64,000 nt of DNA from positions 140,697-204,696 of the forward strand of contig NZ_QNSE01000011.1 in NCBI RefSeq assembly GCF_003315485.1. The letters run 5' to 3'. Shown in pieces: positions 50,204 to 60,234 of the stretch. Under the pieces are notes generated by a model. The model saw only the letters and a list, made by a program, of their open reading frames with translations, ran no database searches and was not told the origin of the DNA. How positions within the stretch are numbered: the stretch's first letter is position 1; each line of letters begins with the position of its first letter. The position numbers and the translations under genes are program-made. This stretch comes from Marinomonas rhizomae. GTDB taxonomy: Bacteria > Pseudomonadota > Gammaproteobacteria > Pseudomonadales > Marinomonadaceae.

Positions 50204-51848
50204 AAGCCGCCTCCTTAAATGGTGTGATGCCAACACGGCGATAAGTGTCGATAAAGCGTTCTTCTTCGGTACGATTATCAACATAAACATTCATTAGTTT
50301 TTGAATAATATCGCTTATTTCTTCTTGAGCAAATGAAGGGCCAAGAATCTTGCCAATGCTTGCGTCATGGCCTGAGGCTCCACCGATCGAAATTTGATAG
50401 AACTCCTCACCTTTCTTGTCCACGCCTAGAATACCAATGTTGCCAACGTGGTGGTGACCACAAGCATTCATACAGCCTGAAATGTTCAAATCGATATTTC
50501 CAAGATCATAAAGATAATCAAGGTCACTAAAGGTATTTTGAATTTGCGCAGCAATTGGAATTGATTTTGCGTTTGCTAATGCGCAGAAGTCGCCACCAGG
50601 GCAGCAAATCATATCTGTTAGTAGGCCAAGTGTTGGAGTTGCGAAGCCTGCTTCCTTTGCGGCTTCCCATAGCTCAATAAGTTGCTCTTGTTTTACATCA
50701 GCCAGTACTAGGTTTTGTTCATGGCTGACGCGTAATTCGCCGAAGCTGAATTTATCAGCAAGATCTGCCGCTTTTTGCATTTGTTCAGCGGTAGCGTCGC
50801 CAGGAGCTTGACCTGCTTTTTTCAGTGTTAAGGTTACTATGCGGTAGCCTGCTTTTTTGTGCTCGAATGTATTGCGTTCAAACCAACGAGCAAAGCCAGC
50901 GCTTTCAGCGAGTTTGCTGGTTAAACTTGTTGGGTTGTTTTCTAAAATGTCATAATTAGGTTCACTGAAAAAGCTTTGTAAGCGTTCAAATTCACTCATG
51001 GGAACCGTGCTTTCTTTTCCTTTGAGGTGTTGCCATTCGGCTTCAACTCGCTCTCTGAATTCTTCAATTCCTAGTGCTTTAACCAATATTTTAATGCGCG
51101 CTTTGTATTTGTTGTCACGACGGCCTTGCTGGTTATACACGCGGATAATAGCGTCTAGATAAGTGAGTATATCTGCACGAGGAATGAATTCGCTAATAGT
51201 TACACCAACCATTGGAGTGCGGCCTAAACCACCACCAACAATAACTTTAAACCCCAGTTCGCCGGCTTCGTTTTTCTTGATGTGTAAGCCTATGTCATGT
51301 ACTTGAGTTGCAGCCCGGTCAGCAGACTCTGTTGCATTGACTGCGATTTTAAATTTACGAGGTAAAAATGCAAATTCTGGGTGGAAGGTAGACCATTGGC
51401 GAATTAACTCACAATATGGGCGTGGATCAACAATCTCATCTGAAATAACGCCTGCATATTGATCTGTAGTGGTATTACGAATGCAGTTTCCGCTTGTTTG
51501 AACAGCGTGCATTTGTACTTCTGCGAGTTCTGCTAAGATATCTGGAACATCTTCTATTTTTGGCCAATTCAACTGTAAATTCTGGCGAGTACTAAAGTGG
51601 CCATATGATCTATCGTAGCGACAGCTAATATCGGCCAGTGTGCGTAATTGTGCGCTAGAAAGCATTCCATATGGGATCGCAATTCGCAGCATTGGTGCGT
51701 AGCGTTGGACATAAAGCCCGTTTTGGAGGCGCAATGGTAGGAACTCTTGCTCGCTCAACTCTTGATTTAAATAGCGGCGTGTTTGGTCGCGGAATTGTGC
51801 TACACGTTCTTCAACAAGCTGTTGGTCAATGGCGTCATATTGATACAT
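50187..51848 (-). CDS. cysI: Sulfite reductase haemoprotein subunit
   Basis: CysI reduces sulfite to sulfide with a sirohaem-4Fe4S centre. The 553-aa protein begins DQRIIE-like (DQQLVEERVAQFRDQTRRY) and has the sirohaem cluster motifs CCPGGDFC and SGCMNACGHHH. It has the two nitrite/sulfite reductase repeats (around 60-250 and 340-540) and resembles the Pseudomonas CysI form rather than the E. coli flavoprotein-paired enzyme. The gene is followed, overlapping, by DUF934, and is divergent from nfuA. CysB, encoded nearby, is a likely activator (inference). Confidence 0.93.
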   Translation of the reverse strand: MYQYDAIDQQLVEERVAQFRDQTRRYLNQELSEQEFLPLRLQNGLYVQRYAPMLRIAIPYGMLSSAQLRTLADISCRYDRSYGHFSTRQNLQLNWPKIEDVPDILAELAEVQMHAVQTSGNCIRNTTTDQYAGVISDEIVDPRPYCELIRQWSTFHPEFAFLPRKFKIAVNATESADRAATQVHDIGLHIKKNEAGELGFKVIVGGGLGRTPMVGVTISEFIPRADILTYLDAIIRVYNQQGRRDNKYKARIKILVKALGIEEFRERVEAEWQHLKGKESTVPMSEFERLQSFFSEPNYDILENNPTSLTSKLAESAGFARWFERNTFEHKKAGYRIVTLTLKKAGQAPGDATAEQMQKAADLADKFSFGELRVSHEQNLVLADVKQEQLIELWEAAKEAGFATPTLGLLTDMICCPGGDFCALANAKSIPIAAQIQNTFSDLDYLYDLGNIDLNISGCMNACGHHHVGNIGILGVDKKGEEFYQISIGGASGHDASIGKILGPSFAQEEISDIIQKLMNVYVDNRTEEERFIDTYRRVGITPFKEAAYAKAN

Positions 51849-52030
51849 AGAGAAATGAACCGTGGTTAAGAAATTTTAGTTAAACCATATTAGCAAAAAT
51901 CCTTTATTCTAAAAATGAATATTTATCTATATCTTTAGTGGTTTTCATAATAAGGCTTATTTCGAAATTAACTTAATTTAAAAAGCGACAAATAGAAAGA
52001 GGAAAAATACCCTACTTTTTTACTTGGTCT

Positions 52031-52059
52031 TTGGCTTTGTTCGTCATCTGCTGTAATAT
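52031..52059 (+). promoter_or_regulatory. Candidate promoter of nfuA
   Basis: TTGGCT (52031-52036) and TAATAT (52054-52059) are 17 bp apart and 40 bp before the nfuA start. Confidence 0.5.
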
Positions 52060-52099
52060 GGGCATCATTAATCGTTGTGTAGATTTTGAAAGGGTTATT

Positions 52100-52681
52100 A
52101 TGAATATTACAATTACCGATGGTGCCCAAGAATATCTTTCTTCTTTGCTAGAAAAACAAGGTGTAGAAGGTATTGCAGTGCGAATTTTTATCCAGCAGCC
52201 GGGTACGCCTTATGCTGAAACTTGTCTTGCTTACTGTCGCCCGGACGAAGTAAACGAAACTGATGAAATTTTGAATTTGCCTAAATTAAAAGTGTACATC
52301 GAGAAAAATTCAGTGAACTTTTTGGATGAGGCTTTTGTTGATTATGCTACTGAAAAAATGGGTGGCCAATTAACTATTAAAGCCCCAAATGCCAAAATGC
52401 CAAAAGTAACGGCAGATAGTCCAATTGAAGATCAAATAAATTACGTGCTTTATTCTGATATCAACCCAGGCTTGGCCGCACATGGGGGAGAGGTAAGTTT
52501 GCTTGAAGTGATTGATGGGCAAATTGCTGTGCTGAAGTTTGGTGGTGGTTGTCAAGGTTGTAGTGCTGTTGATTTGACTCTTAAAGAAGGTGTAGAGAAA
52601 ACTTTGATTGAGAAGGTTCCTGCACTCACTGGCGTGAAAGATTCAACAGACCATACGGTAACAGATAACGCTTTCATGTAG
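52100..52681 (+). CDS. nfuA: Fe-S biogenesis protein NfuA
   Basis: NfuA carries and delivers 4Fe-4S clusters to client enzymes, especially under oxidative stress. The 193-aa protein has a degenerate A-type N-terminal domain and a C-terminal Nfu domain with the cluster-binding CXXC at C151 and C154 (GGCQGCS). The ATG at 52100 gives the standard length; the frame from 52031 overlaps the promoter. It ends with a shared terminator at 52711. Confidence 0.94.
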   Translation: MNITITDGAQEYLSSLLEKQGVEGIAVRIFIQQPGTPYAETCLAYCRPDEVNETDEILNLPKLKVYIEKNSVNFLDEAFVDYATEKMGGQLTIKAPNAKMPKVTADSPIEDQINYVLYSDINPGLAAHGGEVSLLEVIDGQIAVLKFGGGCQGCSAVDLTLKEGVEKTLIEKVPALTGVKDSTDHTVTDNAFM

Positions 52682-52710
52682 GCTTGTTTTGTAAAAAGTT
52701 TGTAGCATAA

Positions 52711-52747
52711 AAATGGGGAGTCGCTAAATTGCGACTCCCCATTTTTT
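52711..52747. terminator. Bidirectional terminator between nfuA and the DAHP synthase gene
   Basis: ATGGGGAGTCGC pairs with GCGACTCCCCAT around TAAATT, flanked by A and T runs, between converging genes. Confidence 0.92.
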
Positions 52748-52779
52748 GTGGATAAGACTGTAGTCAATGCTGGTGCTAT

Positions 52780-53856
52780 TTATCCGCGCTGACGTCTTGG
52801 GAGAACATCACGTAGTGAGTTTGCCATTTCTGTCAGCGCTTTTTCTGTCGCTTCCCAATCAATGCACGCGTCAGTAATAGATACGCCGTATTCTAAATCA
52901 CTTAAAGAGGCAGGTACTTTTTGGTTACCCCAGCCAATGTTGCTTTCGATCATTAATCCCATGATTGATTGGTTGCCATTAAGGATTTGTTGGGTCGAGT
53001 CTTCTGCAACCGTGATTTGACGCTCTGGTTTTTTGTTGGAGTTTTCGTGAGAGCAATCAACCATAATATTGTGCTTCAACTTGGCAGCCGTTAGCGCTTG
53101 TTCGCTTAAGGCAATGTTTTGAGCGTCATAATTAGGTAGGCCGTTGCCTCCTCGAAGAACTAGGTGGCCGTAAGCATTACCTTTAGTATTGACTATGCTG
53201 ACTTCGCCGCTTTCATTGATGCCTAGGAAGGAGTGAGAATGAGAGACGGACTGCATCGCGTTAACGGCAACGGTTAGCCCGCCATCTGTGCCATTTTTAA
53301 AGCCTACAGGGCCGGAGAGTCCTGATGCCATTTCTCGGTGAGTTTGTGATTCGGTTGTTCGTGCACCAATAGCGGACCAGCTAATCAGATCCTGAATATA
53401 TTGAGGTGATATAGGGTCTAAGGCTTCAGTAGCAAGTGGTAGGCCAAGCTCTGCTAAATCGATGAGCAGCTTGCGGCCAATTCGAATGCCCTTGTCTATA
53501 TCAAATGTGCCATCAAGATTTGGGTCGTTTATTAAGCCTTTCCAGCCCACTGTTGTGCGTGGCTTCTCAAAATATGCACGCATGACGATATATAGGGTGT
53601 CATCTAATTTTTCAGCAAGCGCTTTTAGGCGTGTTGCATAATCTAGTGCGGCTTTTGGATCATGGATAGAGCATGGTCCAATTACGATAGCCAAGCGGTG
53701 ATCTTTACCATCCATTATGTTTTTAATGGTGTCGCGGGATTCCGCTACATGACTGCTCACGTTTTCACTCACTGGTAGCTCTTTCTTTAATTGACTCGGT
53801 GTTACCAGAGAGGTGAAGGAGGCAATATTTAAGTCTTCAAGACGTTTGTTACTCAT
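52780..53856 (-). CDS. 3-deoxy-7-phosphoheptulonate synthase (DAHP synthase)
   Basis: The 358-aa class I alpha DAHP synthase catalyses the first shikimate step, joining PEP and erythrose 4-phosphate. It has GPCSIHDP, MRAYFEKPRTTVGWKGL, and DCSHENSNK. The subfamily (AroF, AroG or AroH, each inhibited by a different aromatic amino acid) cannot be assigned from sequence by eye. Confidence 0.94.
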   Translation of the reverse strand: MSNKRLEDLNIASFTSLVTPSQLKKELPVSENVSSHVAESRDTIKNIMDGKDHRLAIVIGPCSIHDPKAALDYATRLKALAEKLDDTLYIVMRAYFEKPRTTVGWKGLINDPNLDGTFDIDKGIRIGRKLLIDLAELGLPLATEALDPISPQYIQDLISWSAIGARTTESQTHREMASGLSGPVGFKNGTDGGLTVAVNAMQSVSHSHSFLGINESGEVSIVNTKGNAYGHLVLRGGNGLPNYDAQNIALSEQALTAAKLKHNIMVDCSHENSNKKPERQITVAEDSTQQILNGNQSIMGLMIESNIGWGNQKVPASLSDLEYGVSITDACIDWEATEKALTEMANSLRDVLPRRQRG

Positions 53857-53952
53857 TGCGGGGTTTCCTGCTTTTTGCTTTTTAGTTATAGCTGTTTACA
53901 ATATCGCGTTTTACCTTTTGAATGAACCGATTGCCCATGATTTTTTAATATT

Positions 53953-54714
53953 TTAGAAGAAAAGGTATTTCATGCCAAATGAGAACAGGGCGGTTGCTAA
54001 TATTGGTTGTAAAACATGGTTGGGGATATGGCTTGCGATGCGTGTACCAATATATATTGTTGGGATGGAGCCAATTAATAGTGCCGTAAGTAACGAGTAG
54101 TCGACGTTACCTAAGAATATGTGCCCTGTACCAGCAACTAGGGTGAGTGGTACTGCATGTGCTAGATCTGTGCCTACAATGTTTTTGGCTCTCATTATAG
54201 GAAATAATATCATCATAATGGCGGTCCCTAAGGCGCCAGCTCCCACGGAAGTTAGAGTGACTAACCCACCTAAAATAAACCCACACACGAAGACAACTTT
54301 TGTGCTTTGAGCAGCTGATATATTGACGCTTAGTGCTTTGGTTAATTTAGCTCTGAAAAGTATAACGGCTGCAGTGAGAACAAGCATTACACCTAACGTG
54401 CTGGTTAAAATTTCTTGATAGTGATCAGGCTTGTCAAATTGTGATAATGTCCAGACGGTTATGAGGGATGCTGGAATGCTTCCTGCCGCCATGGCGAAAA
54501 CGATTGTCCAGTTTACGTTGCCGCGTTTAGCATGCATAACAACACCAGTGCTTTTTGCAATGCCTGCGTACATAAGGTCGGTACCAATGGCAATGTGAGG
54601 GGGGAAGCCAAATATTAATAGCAGTGGCGTCATGAGTGAGCCGCCACCAACACCTGTGATGCCAACAGCCAGGCCAACTGCTGCACCCGCAGAAATATAC
54701 CAAAGAAAATCCAT
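53953..54714 (-). CDS. TauE/SafE family permease
   Basis: The 253-aa inner-membrane protein has seven or eight membrane segments and the duplicated motif of PF01925: VGITGVGGGSLMTPLLL near the N-terminus and LGGLVTLTSVGAGALGT in the second half. Members export sulfite, sulfoacetate or related anions. Next to cysB (divergent) and near cysI, a sulfur-anion role is plausible but unproven. Confidence 0.86.
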   Translation of the reverse strand: MDFLWYISAGAAVGLAVGITGVGGGSLMTPLLLIFGFPPHIAIGTDLMYAGIAKSTGVVMHAKRGNVNWTIVFAMAAGSIPASLITVWTLSQFDKPDHYQEILTSTLGVMLVLTAAVILFRAKLTKALSVNISAAQSTKVVFVCGFILGGLVTLTSVGAGALGTAIMMILFPIMRAKNIVGTDLAHAVPLTLVAGTGHIFLGNVDYSLLTALLIGSIPTIYIGTRIASHIPNHVLQPILATALFSFGMKYLFF

Positions 54715-54780
54715 TAGAAAGCCACATTGAAGTTATTTAAGCTGGCAACACTAGAGGTTTTTTACTATTCTATAAAGTAA

Positions 54781-55797
<1,017 letters not shown>

Positions 55798-55847
55798 TCT
55801 CGGTTGTTAATTAATCGTTGAAAGGCAGTGATTAGTAGAGAAACCAT

Positions 55848-55882
55848 AAAGCCGCAATGTACTTTATATTGCGGCTTTTTTA
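55848..55882 (+). terminator. Intrinsic terminator after cysB
   Basis: AAGCCGCAAT and ATTGCGGCTT pair around a GTACTTTAT loop, followed by a T-run. Confidence 0.9.
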
Positions 55883-55914
55883 GATGTTTCATTTTTATGT
55901 AAAATCACAAAAGC

Positions 55915-56517
55915 TTATTTCTTTAGTTTTATGGCCATCTCGGCGAGGCGTTTTCCTTGTGCTTCACATAGGGCTTTTTCATCATCGGTTAAGTCGGTTT
56001 CATGGGTGCTGTTTGCTAAATGGCTTGCGCCATAAGGGGTTCCGCCTGCTTGTGTATGGATGAGCTCTTTATTTTTATAAGGTAGTCCAAGCCAAACCAT
56101 ACCGTGGTGAATTAAGGGGGTCATCATGCTGTAAATACATTGCTCTTGTCCCCCGTGCATTGTGCTTGCGCTTGTAAAGCCGCAAGCCGGTTTGTTCATC
56201 AGTCTGCCTGTGAGCCAGAGTGTTGAGGTTTGATCGATAAAGTGCTTGAGTGGCGCCGCCATGCTTCCAAAGTAGGACGGTGAGCCTATTGCAAGCCCTG
56301 AGCAATCCGCCAATTCTTCTAGTGTGCAATAGGGGGCGCCATCATCGGGTAATGCAGGGGCGGCGACTTTTGTTGTCTCAGATACTTCTGGTACTTGACG
56401 GATTTTTACATCTATGCCGTTAATTTTGTTGATGCCTCGGGCTATATGCTTTGCCATTTCGGAGACAGAGCCGTGACGGCTATAAAACAAAACCAATACG
56501 TAAGGTGGTGGGGTCAT
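55915..56517 (-). CDS. wrbA: WrbA-like NAD(P)H:quinone oxidoreductase
   Basis: The 200-aa flavodoxin-fold protein has the FMN-binding start LFYSRHGSVSEMA, IGSPSYFGSMAAPLKHFID and FTSASTMHGGQE. WrbA reduces quinones by two electrons and protects from oxidative stress. It is followed 27 nt on by an ArsC-family gene; together they may respond to arsenate or redox stress (inference). Confidence 0.86.
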   Translation of the reverse strand: MTPPPYVLVLFYSRHGSVSEMAKHIARGINKINGIDVKIRQVPEVSETTKVAAPALPDDGAPYCTLEELADCSGLAIGSPSYFGSMAAPLKHFIDQTSTLWLTGRLMNKPACGFTSASTMHGGQEQCIYSMMTPLIHHGMVWLGLPYKNKELIHTQAGGTPYGASHLANSTHETDLTDDEKALCEAQGKRLAEMAIKLKK

Positions 56518-56544
56518 TCAGTCTTTCCTGTTTGGTTGCTCTTT

Positions 56545-56889
56545 TTAGGCAAATAAAGCCAAGACATCTTCCGGTGGGCGACCAATCTTGGCTTTATTGT
56601 TGTGTATGACAATAGGGCGCTCTATTAGAATGGGATGTGTGTGCATGGCTTGCAGGCGCTCTTCATCTGTAGAGTCTTTGTTTAAGCCAAGCTCTTTATA
56701 GGGGGCTTCTTTGGTGCGCATTAGTGCTAGCGGTGGTATATCGAGTTGTGTGAGTAGTGTTTGGATTTCCTTGATGCTTGGAGTGTCTTGTAAATACAGA
56801 CGAATTTCGAACTGGATATTGTGTTCTTCTAAAAGTTGTAAGGTTTGACGGGATTTTGAGCAGCGAGGGTTGTGGTAAATAGTGGTCAT
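56545..56889 (-). CDS. arsC: ArsC-family reductase (glutaredoxin-type)
   Basis: The 114-aa protein begins YHNPRCSKSRQTLQ, with the single catalytic cysteine C10, and ends IERPIVI...KIGRPPEDVL with the conserved arginine of glutaredoxin-dependent arsenate reductases. No arsR or arsB lies beside it, so its substrate could be arsenate or it may be a YffB-like relative. It lies directly upstream of the WrbA-like gene. Confidence 0.88.
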   Translation of the reverse strand: MTTIYHNPRCSKSRQTLQLLEEHNIQFEIRLYLQDTPSIKEIQTLLTQLDIPPLALMRTKEAPYKELGLNKDSTDEERLQAMHTHPILIERPIVIHNNKAKIGRPPEDVLALFA

Positions 56890-56924
56890 GTTGGCTCCTA
56901 TTTATTACGGATCTCTGTAGATAT

Positions 56925-56962
56925 AAAAAAGCCTGGCAAAAGAAATTGCTTTTGCCAGGCTT
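56925..56962 (-). terminator. Intrinsic terminator of proS
   Basis: A 12-bp perfect stem GCCTGGCAAAAG / CTTTTGCCAGGC (56931-56942 and 56949-56960); on the minus strand it is followed by six T. Confidence 0.92.
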
Positions 56963-56969
56963 GGTGATT

Positions 56970-58694
56970 TTATTTTTTGCTTAAAATAAAATTGATAGCG
57001 TCGGCAATAGCGATATCTTCGTTTTCGCCCGCTTTGCGGTGTTTGTATTCTAAAGTGCCTTTTTCTAAACCTTTATCGCCAACAACTAAACGATGCGGAA
57101 TACCAAGAAGTTCACAATCTGCGAATTTAACGCCTGGGCGCTCTTTTCGATCATCTAGTAATACATCTAAGCCTTTGGCTTTTAGTTCTGCGTAAAGGCG
57201 ATCACATTCTGTGCGCACTGCTTCGGATTTATCGTAGTTCATCGCAATAATGGCAATATCGAACGGTGCGATGCTTTCTGGCCATAAAATGCCTTTTTCA
57301 TCGAAATTTTGTTCGATAGCTGCAGCGACGATACGAGAGACGCCAATGCCATAGCAGCCCATATGCATGACTTGTGCTTTACCATTCTCATCTAGGACGG
57401 TCGCTTTAAGCGCTTCGGCATACTGTTGACCAAGTTGAAAAATGTGGCCTACTTCGATACCGCGTTTAATCACGATAGTACCTTGTCCGTCTGGTGATGG
57501 GTCTCCTTCAACAACATTTCGGATGTCGGCAACTTCGAATACTGCGCAGTCGCGGCTCCAATTTAGACCAGTAAAGTGGTAGTCGTCTTTGTTGGCGCCA
57601 GCGCAGAAGTCTGACATAACAGCGGCTGAGCGGTCGGCGATAACACGAATGCCTTTTTCGACTAGGCCTTTTGGGCCAATGGAACCTGGAGCGCAACCTA
57701 TTTTAGCTACGATATCGGCTTCGTCGGCAAACTCAAATGGAGTGACGATACCAGCTAGTTTCTCTACTTTAATTTCATTGATGTTGTGGTCGCCACGTAG
57801 GACAAGAGCAATGATGCTTGGTTGGTCATTTTCATCTATGGCTTTTACTAGCATTGTTTTTACTGTGCTTGTCACATCTAGTTTCAAGAACTCTGCCACG
57901 TTCGTGATAGTTTTGCAGTCAGGAGTGAATACCTCGTCGATGTCTTGTGTTGGTGCGTCTGCTTTTTCTTTGAGGCATACCGCTTCTGCAAGCTCGATGT
58001 TTGCTGCAAAGTCAGATGAATCACTAAATGCAATATCATCTTCGCCTGAGTCTGCTAACACATGGAACTCGTGAGAGAATGCGCCACCAATGCTGCCTGT
58101 GTCTGCGCGTACTGGGCGGTAATCCAAGCCAATGCGGTCAAATACGTTGCAGTAAGCTTTGTGCATGACGTCATAGGTTTCTTGTAATGATTCTGCGCCA
58201 ACGTGAAATGAGTAGGCGTCTTTCATGCAGAATTCACGGGAGCGCATGACACCAAAGCGTGGACGAACTTCATCACGAAACTTAGTCTGAATTTGAAAGA
58301 AATTCATGGGTAGTTGCTTGTAGCTGGTTAATTCATTACGTGCTAACTCTGTGATGACTTCTTCATGGGTTGGCCCCAAGCAATACTCGCGACCATGGCG
58401 GTCTTGTAGGCGAAGTAGTTCTGGGCCGTATTTTTGCCAGCGCCCTGTTTCTTGCCATAGTTCTGCAGGTTGAACCCCCGGCATCATGACTTCAAGAGAA
58501 CCGGCTTTTTCCATTTCGTCGCGAACAATGTTTTCGACTTTGCGGAAAACCTTAAGGCCTGTAGGTAGCCAAGTGTATAAGCCTTTTGAAATTTGGCGAA
58601 TCATGCCTGCACGAACCATTAGCTGGTGGCTGGTGACGACTGCGTCAGTTGGTGCATCACGTAGGGTAGAGAATAAATAGTTGCTTGCGCGCAT
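56970..58694 (-). CDS. proS: Prolyl-tRNA synthetase
   Basis: ProS charges tRNA-Pro. The 574-aa protein is the bacterial class II type with the INS editing domain. Motif 1 includes [11 protein letters not shown], motif 2 [28 protein letters not shown] about 230-400, and motif 3 [16 protein letters not shown]-terminal anticodon-binding domain follows. It ends with the terminator at 56925. Confidence 0.97.
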   Translation of the reverse strand: MRASNYLFSTLRDAPTDAVVTSHQLMVRAGMIRQISKGLYTWLPTGLKVFRKVENIVRDEMEKAGSLEVMMPGVQPAELWQETGRWQKYGPELLRLQDRHGREYCLGPTHEEVITELARNELTSYKQLPMNFFQIQTKFRDEVRPRFGVMRSREFCMKDAYSFHVGAESLQETYDVMHKAYCNVFDRIGLDYRPVRADTGSIGGAFSHEFHVLADSGEDDIAFSDSSDFAANIELAEAVCLKEKADAPTQDIDEVFTPDCKTITNVAEFLKLDVTSTVKTMLVKAIDENDQPSIIALVLRGDHNINEIKVEKLAGIVTPFEFADEADIVAKIGCAPGSIGPKGLVEKGIRVIADRSAAVMSDFCAGANKDDYHFTGLNWSRDCAVFEVADIRNVVEGDPSPDGQGTIVIKRGIEVGHIFQLGQQYAEALKATVLDENGKAQVMHMGCYGIGVSRIVAAAIEQNFDEKGILWPESIAPFDIAIIAMNYDKSEAVRTECDRLYAELKAKGLDVLLDDRKERPGVKFADCELLGIPHRLVVGDKGLEKGTLEYKHRKAGENEDIAIADAINFILSKK

Positions 58695-58764
58695 AATAGT
58701 ATCGGTACTTTAAAGTTAGGTGATTAAAGTTTAATTGTAAGATTTATAAATTACAAAAAAGCGT

Positions 58765-59634
58765 TTAGCCTGCAAAACGAGGCTCTATTTGGCCTTTTGT
58801 GTTTGTTTCAAGAGCGAAGATTCCGCCTGCTTGGGGGAATTGCTTTAGCTCTTCTTCTGTTTGTGCGCCACGGCAAGTGCTCACAAATAAGGTTTTCATT
58901 TCCGGCCCGCCAAACGCAACCATAGTCGGGTAAGTTGCAGGAACGGGATATTCTTCTAGAATTTCACCTTGAGGGCTAATTTTGACGACGCGTTGTCCTT
59001 GGTAAAGTGCAGACCAGTAATTGCCTTCACTATCAACTGCAGCACCGTCTGGGCGGCCGTTTCCGTGTGGAAATTGAACAAAAATGCGTTTATTGGTTGC
59101 AGAGCCTGTCTCTAGGTCATAGTCGAACTGATAAATCACATGATTTGGAGTGTCCGAGTAATACATAATGGTGTTGTCGGGAGAAAAAGCCAAACCGTTT
59201 GATGTCCAAGCGGCTTGATCTATCAGTGTTTCTTTGCCTTGTGAGAACTGATGTAAAGCACCCTTGAAGGCATCTTTCGGTGAATACATGGTGCCCGCTA
59301 GGAAGCGGCCTTTTGCATCACAGCGTCCATCATTAAAGCGTGTTGTTTTTTGATCGTATGTGGCAATCCAGTAGGGTTTTAGATCGGCGGTGAAGTGTTC
59401 GAAGGTATAAACGCCAGTGCGAAAAGCTGCAATAAATCCACCGTTTTCTGTTAACGAAAAGCAGCCGATTTCTTCATCAAATTCACGTTTTTCTAGTTCT
59501 TTTGATTTTGTGTCGTAAGCGTATAGTATGAAAGAATCAATATCGACAAAATAGAGCGTCTGAGTACGCTCGTCCCAACGAGGACATTCGGCTAATTTTG
59601 CTTGTGCATCTATGGCACACTGCATATCAGTCAT
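58765..59634 (-). CDS. SMP-30/gluconolactonase family protein
   Basis: The 289-aa six-bladed beta-propeller has the family motifs AECPRWDERTQTLYFVDI, FNDGRCDAKGRFLAGTM, SNGLAFSPDNTIMYYSDT and RPDGAAVDSEGNYW, including the metal-binding Glu, Asn and Asp. Members hydrolyse sugar lactones such as gluconolactone. There is no sugar operon nearby to narrow the substrate. Confidence 0.88.
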   Translation of the reverse strand: MTDMQCAIDAQAKLAECPRWDERTQTLYFVDIDSFILYAYDTKSKELEKREFDEEIGCFSLTENGGFIAAFRTGVYTFEHFTADLKPYWIATYDQKTTRFNDGRCDAKGRFLAGTMYSPKDAFKGALHQFSQGKETLIDQAAWTSNGLAFSPDNTIMYYSDTPNHVIYQFDYDLETGSATNKRIFVQFPHGNGRPDGAAVDSEGNYWSALYQGQRVVKISPQGEILEEYPVPATYPTMVAFGGPEMKTLFVSTCRGAQTEEELKQFPQAGGIFALETNTKGQIEPRFAG

Positions 59635-59720
59635 GCGGGCTCCAAGTCTCTGAGAGTTTTTAAAAAATAGGGTGCTATAGTGCTTTCGAAAGCCATTTTT
59701 GTAAATAGGGAGATGTAAAG

Positions 59721-60170
59721 ATGTTTGAGTTAAATCCAGTGTTAGGTCGTGATTCTATTCTTGTTGGGCACTTTTCATTGTGTCAATTACGTCTTATAAA
59801 TGATGCGCAATTTCCTTGGTTTATACTTGTGCCTCAAAGAAATGATATCAGCGAGATATATCAATTGGTAGAAGAGGATCGTCAGCAGTTAATGGTGGAA
59901 AGTTGTTTGTTAGCGGAAACCCTGCATGATGCTTTTTCTGCTGATAAGCTAAATGTTGCCGCTTTGGGCAATCAGGTGCCGCAATTGCACGTGCATCATA
60001 TTGTCCGTTACACAACCGATTCATGCTGGCCGGGCCCAATTTGGGGTAAATTCGATTCTGTTGCTTATTCAAGCGAGGACTTGGCTGGAATTTTGCAAAA
60101 GGTTCATTCATTGCTTAGTGATGATCTAACGTTACCTAGCGATAATGGTGAGGCTGAGCTTTATTATTAA
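59721..60170 (+). CDS. HIT domain protein
   Basis: The 149-aa histidine-triad protein begins FELNPVLGRDSILVGHFSLCQL and carries the triad as QLHVHHIVR. HIT proteins hydrolyse nucleotide phosphoramidates or dinucleotides. It matches the small diadenosine-tetraphosphate hydrolase type group. The DUF2786 gene begins 64 nt later, on the same strand. Confidence 0.88.
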   Translation: MFELNPVLGRDSILVGHFSLCQLRLINDAQFPWFILVPQRNDISEIYQLVEEDRQQLMVESCLLAETLHDAFSADKLNVAALGNQVPQLHVHHIVRYTTDSCWPGPIWGKFDSVAYSSEDLAGILQKVHSLLSDDLTLPSDNGEAELYY

Positions 60171-60234
60171 GAAAAAGCTCTGATTTTGTATTCTATACTG
60201 AGTAAAAATTAGCCAACTTGGAAAGTGTGTTTTT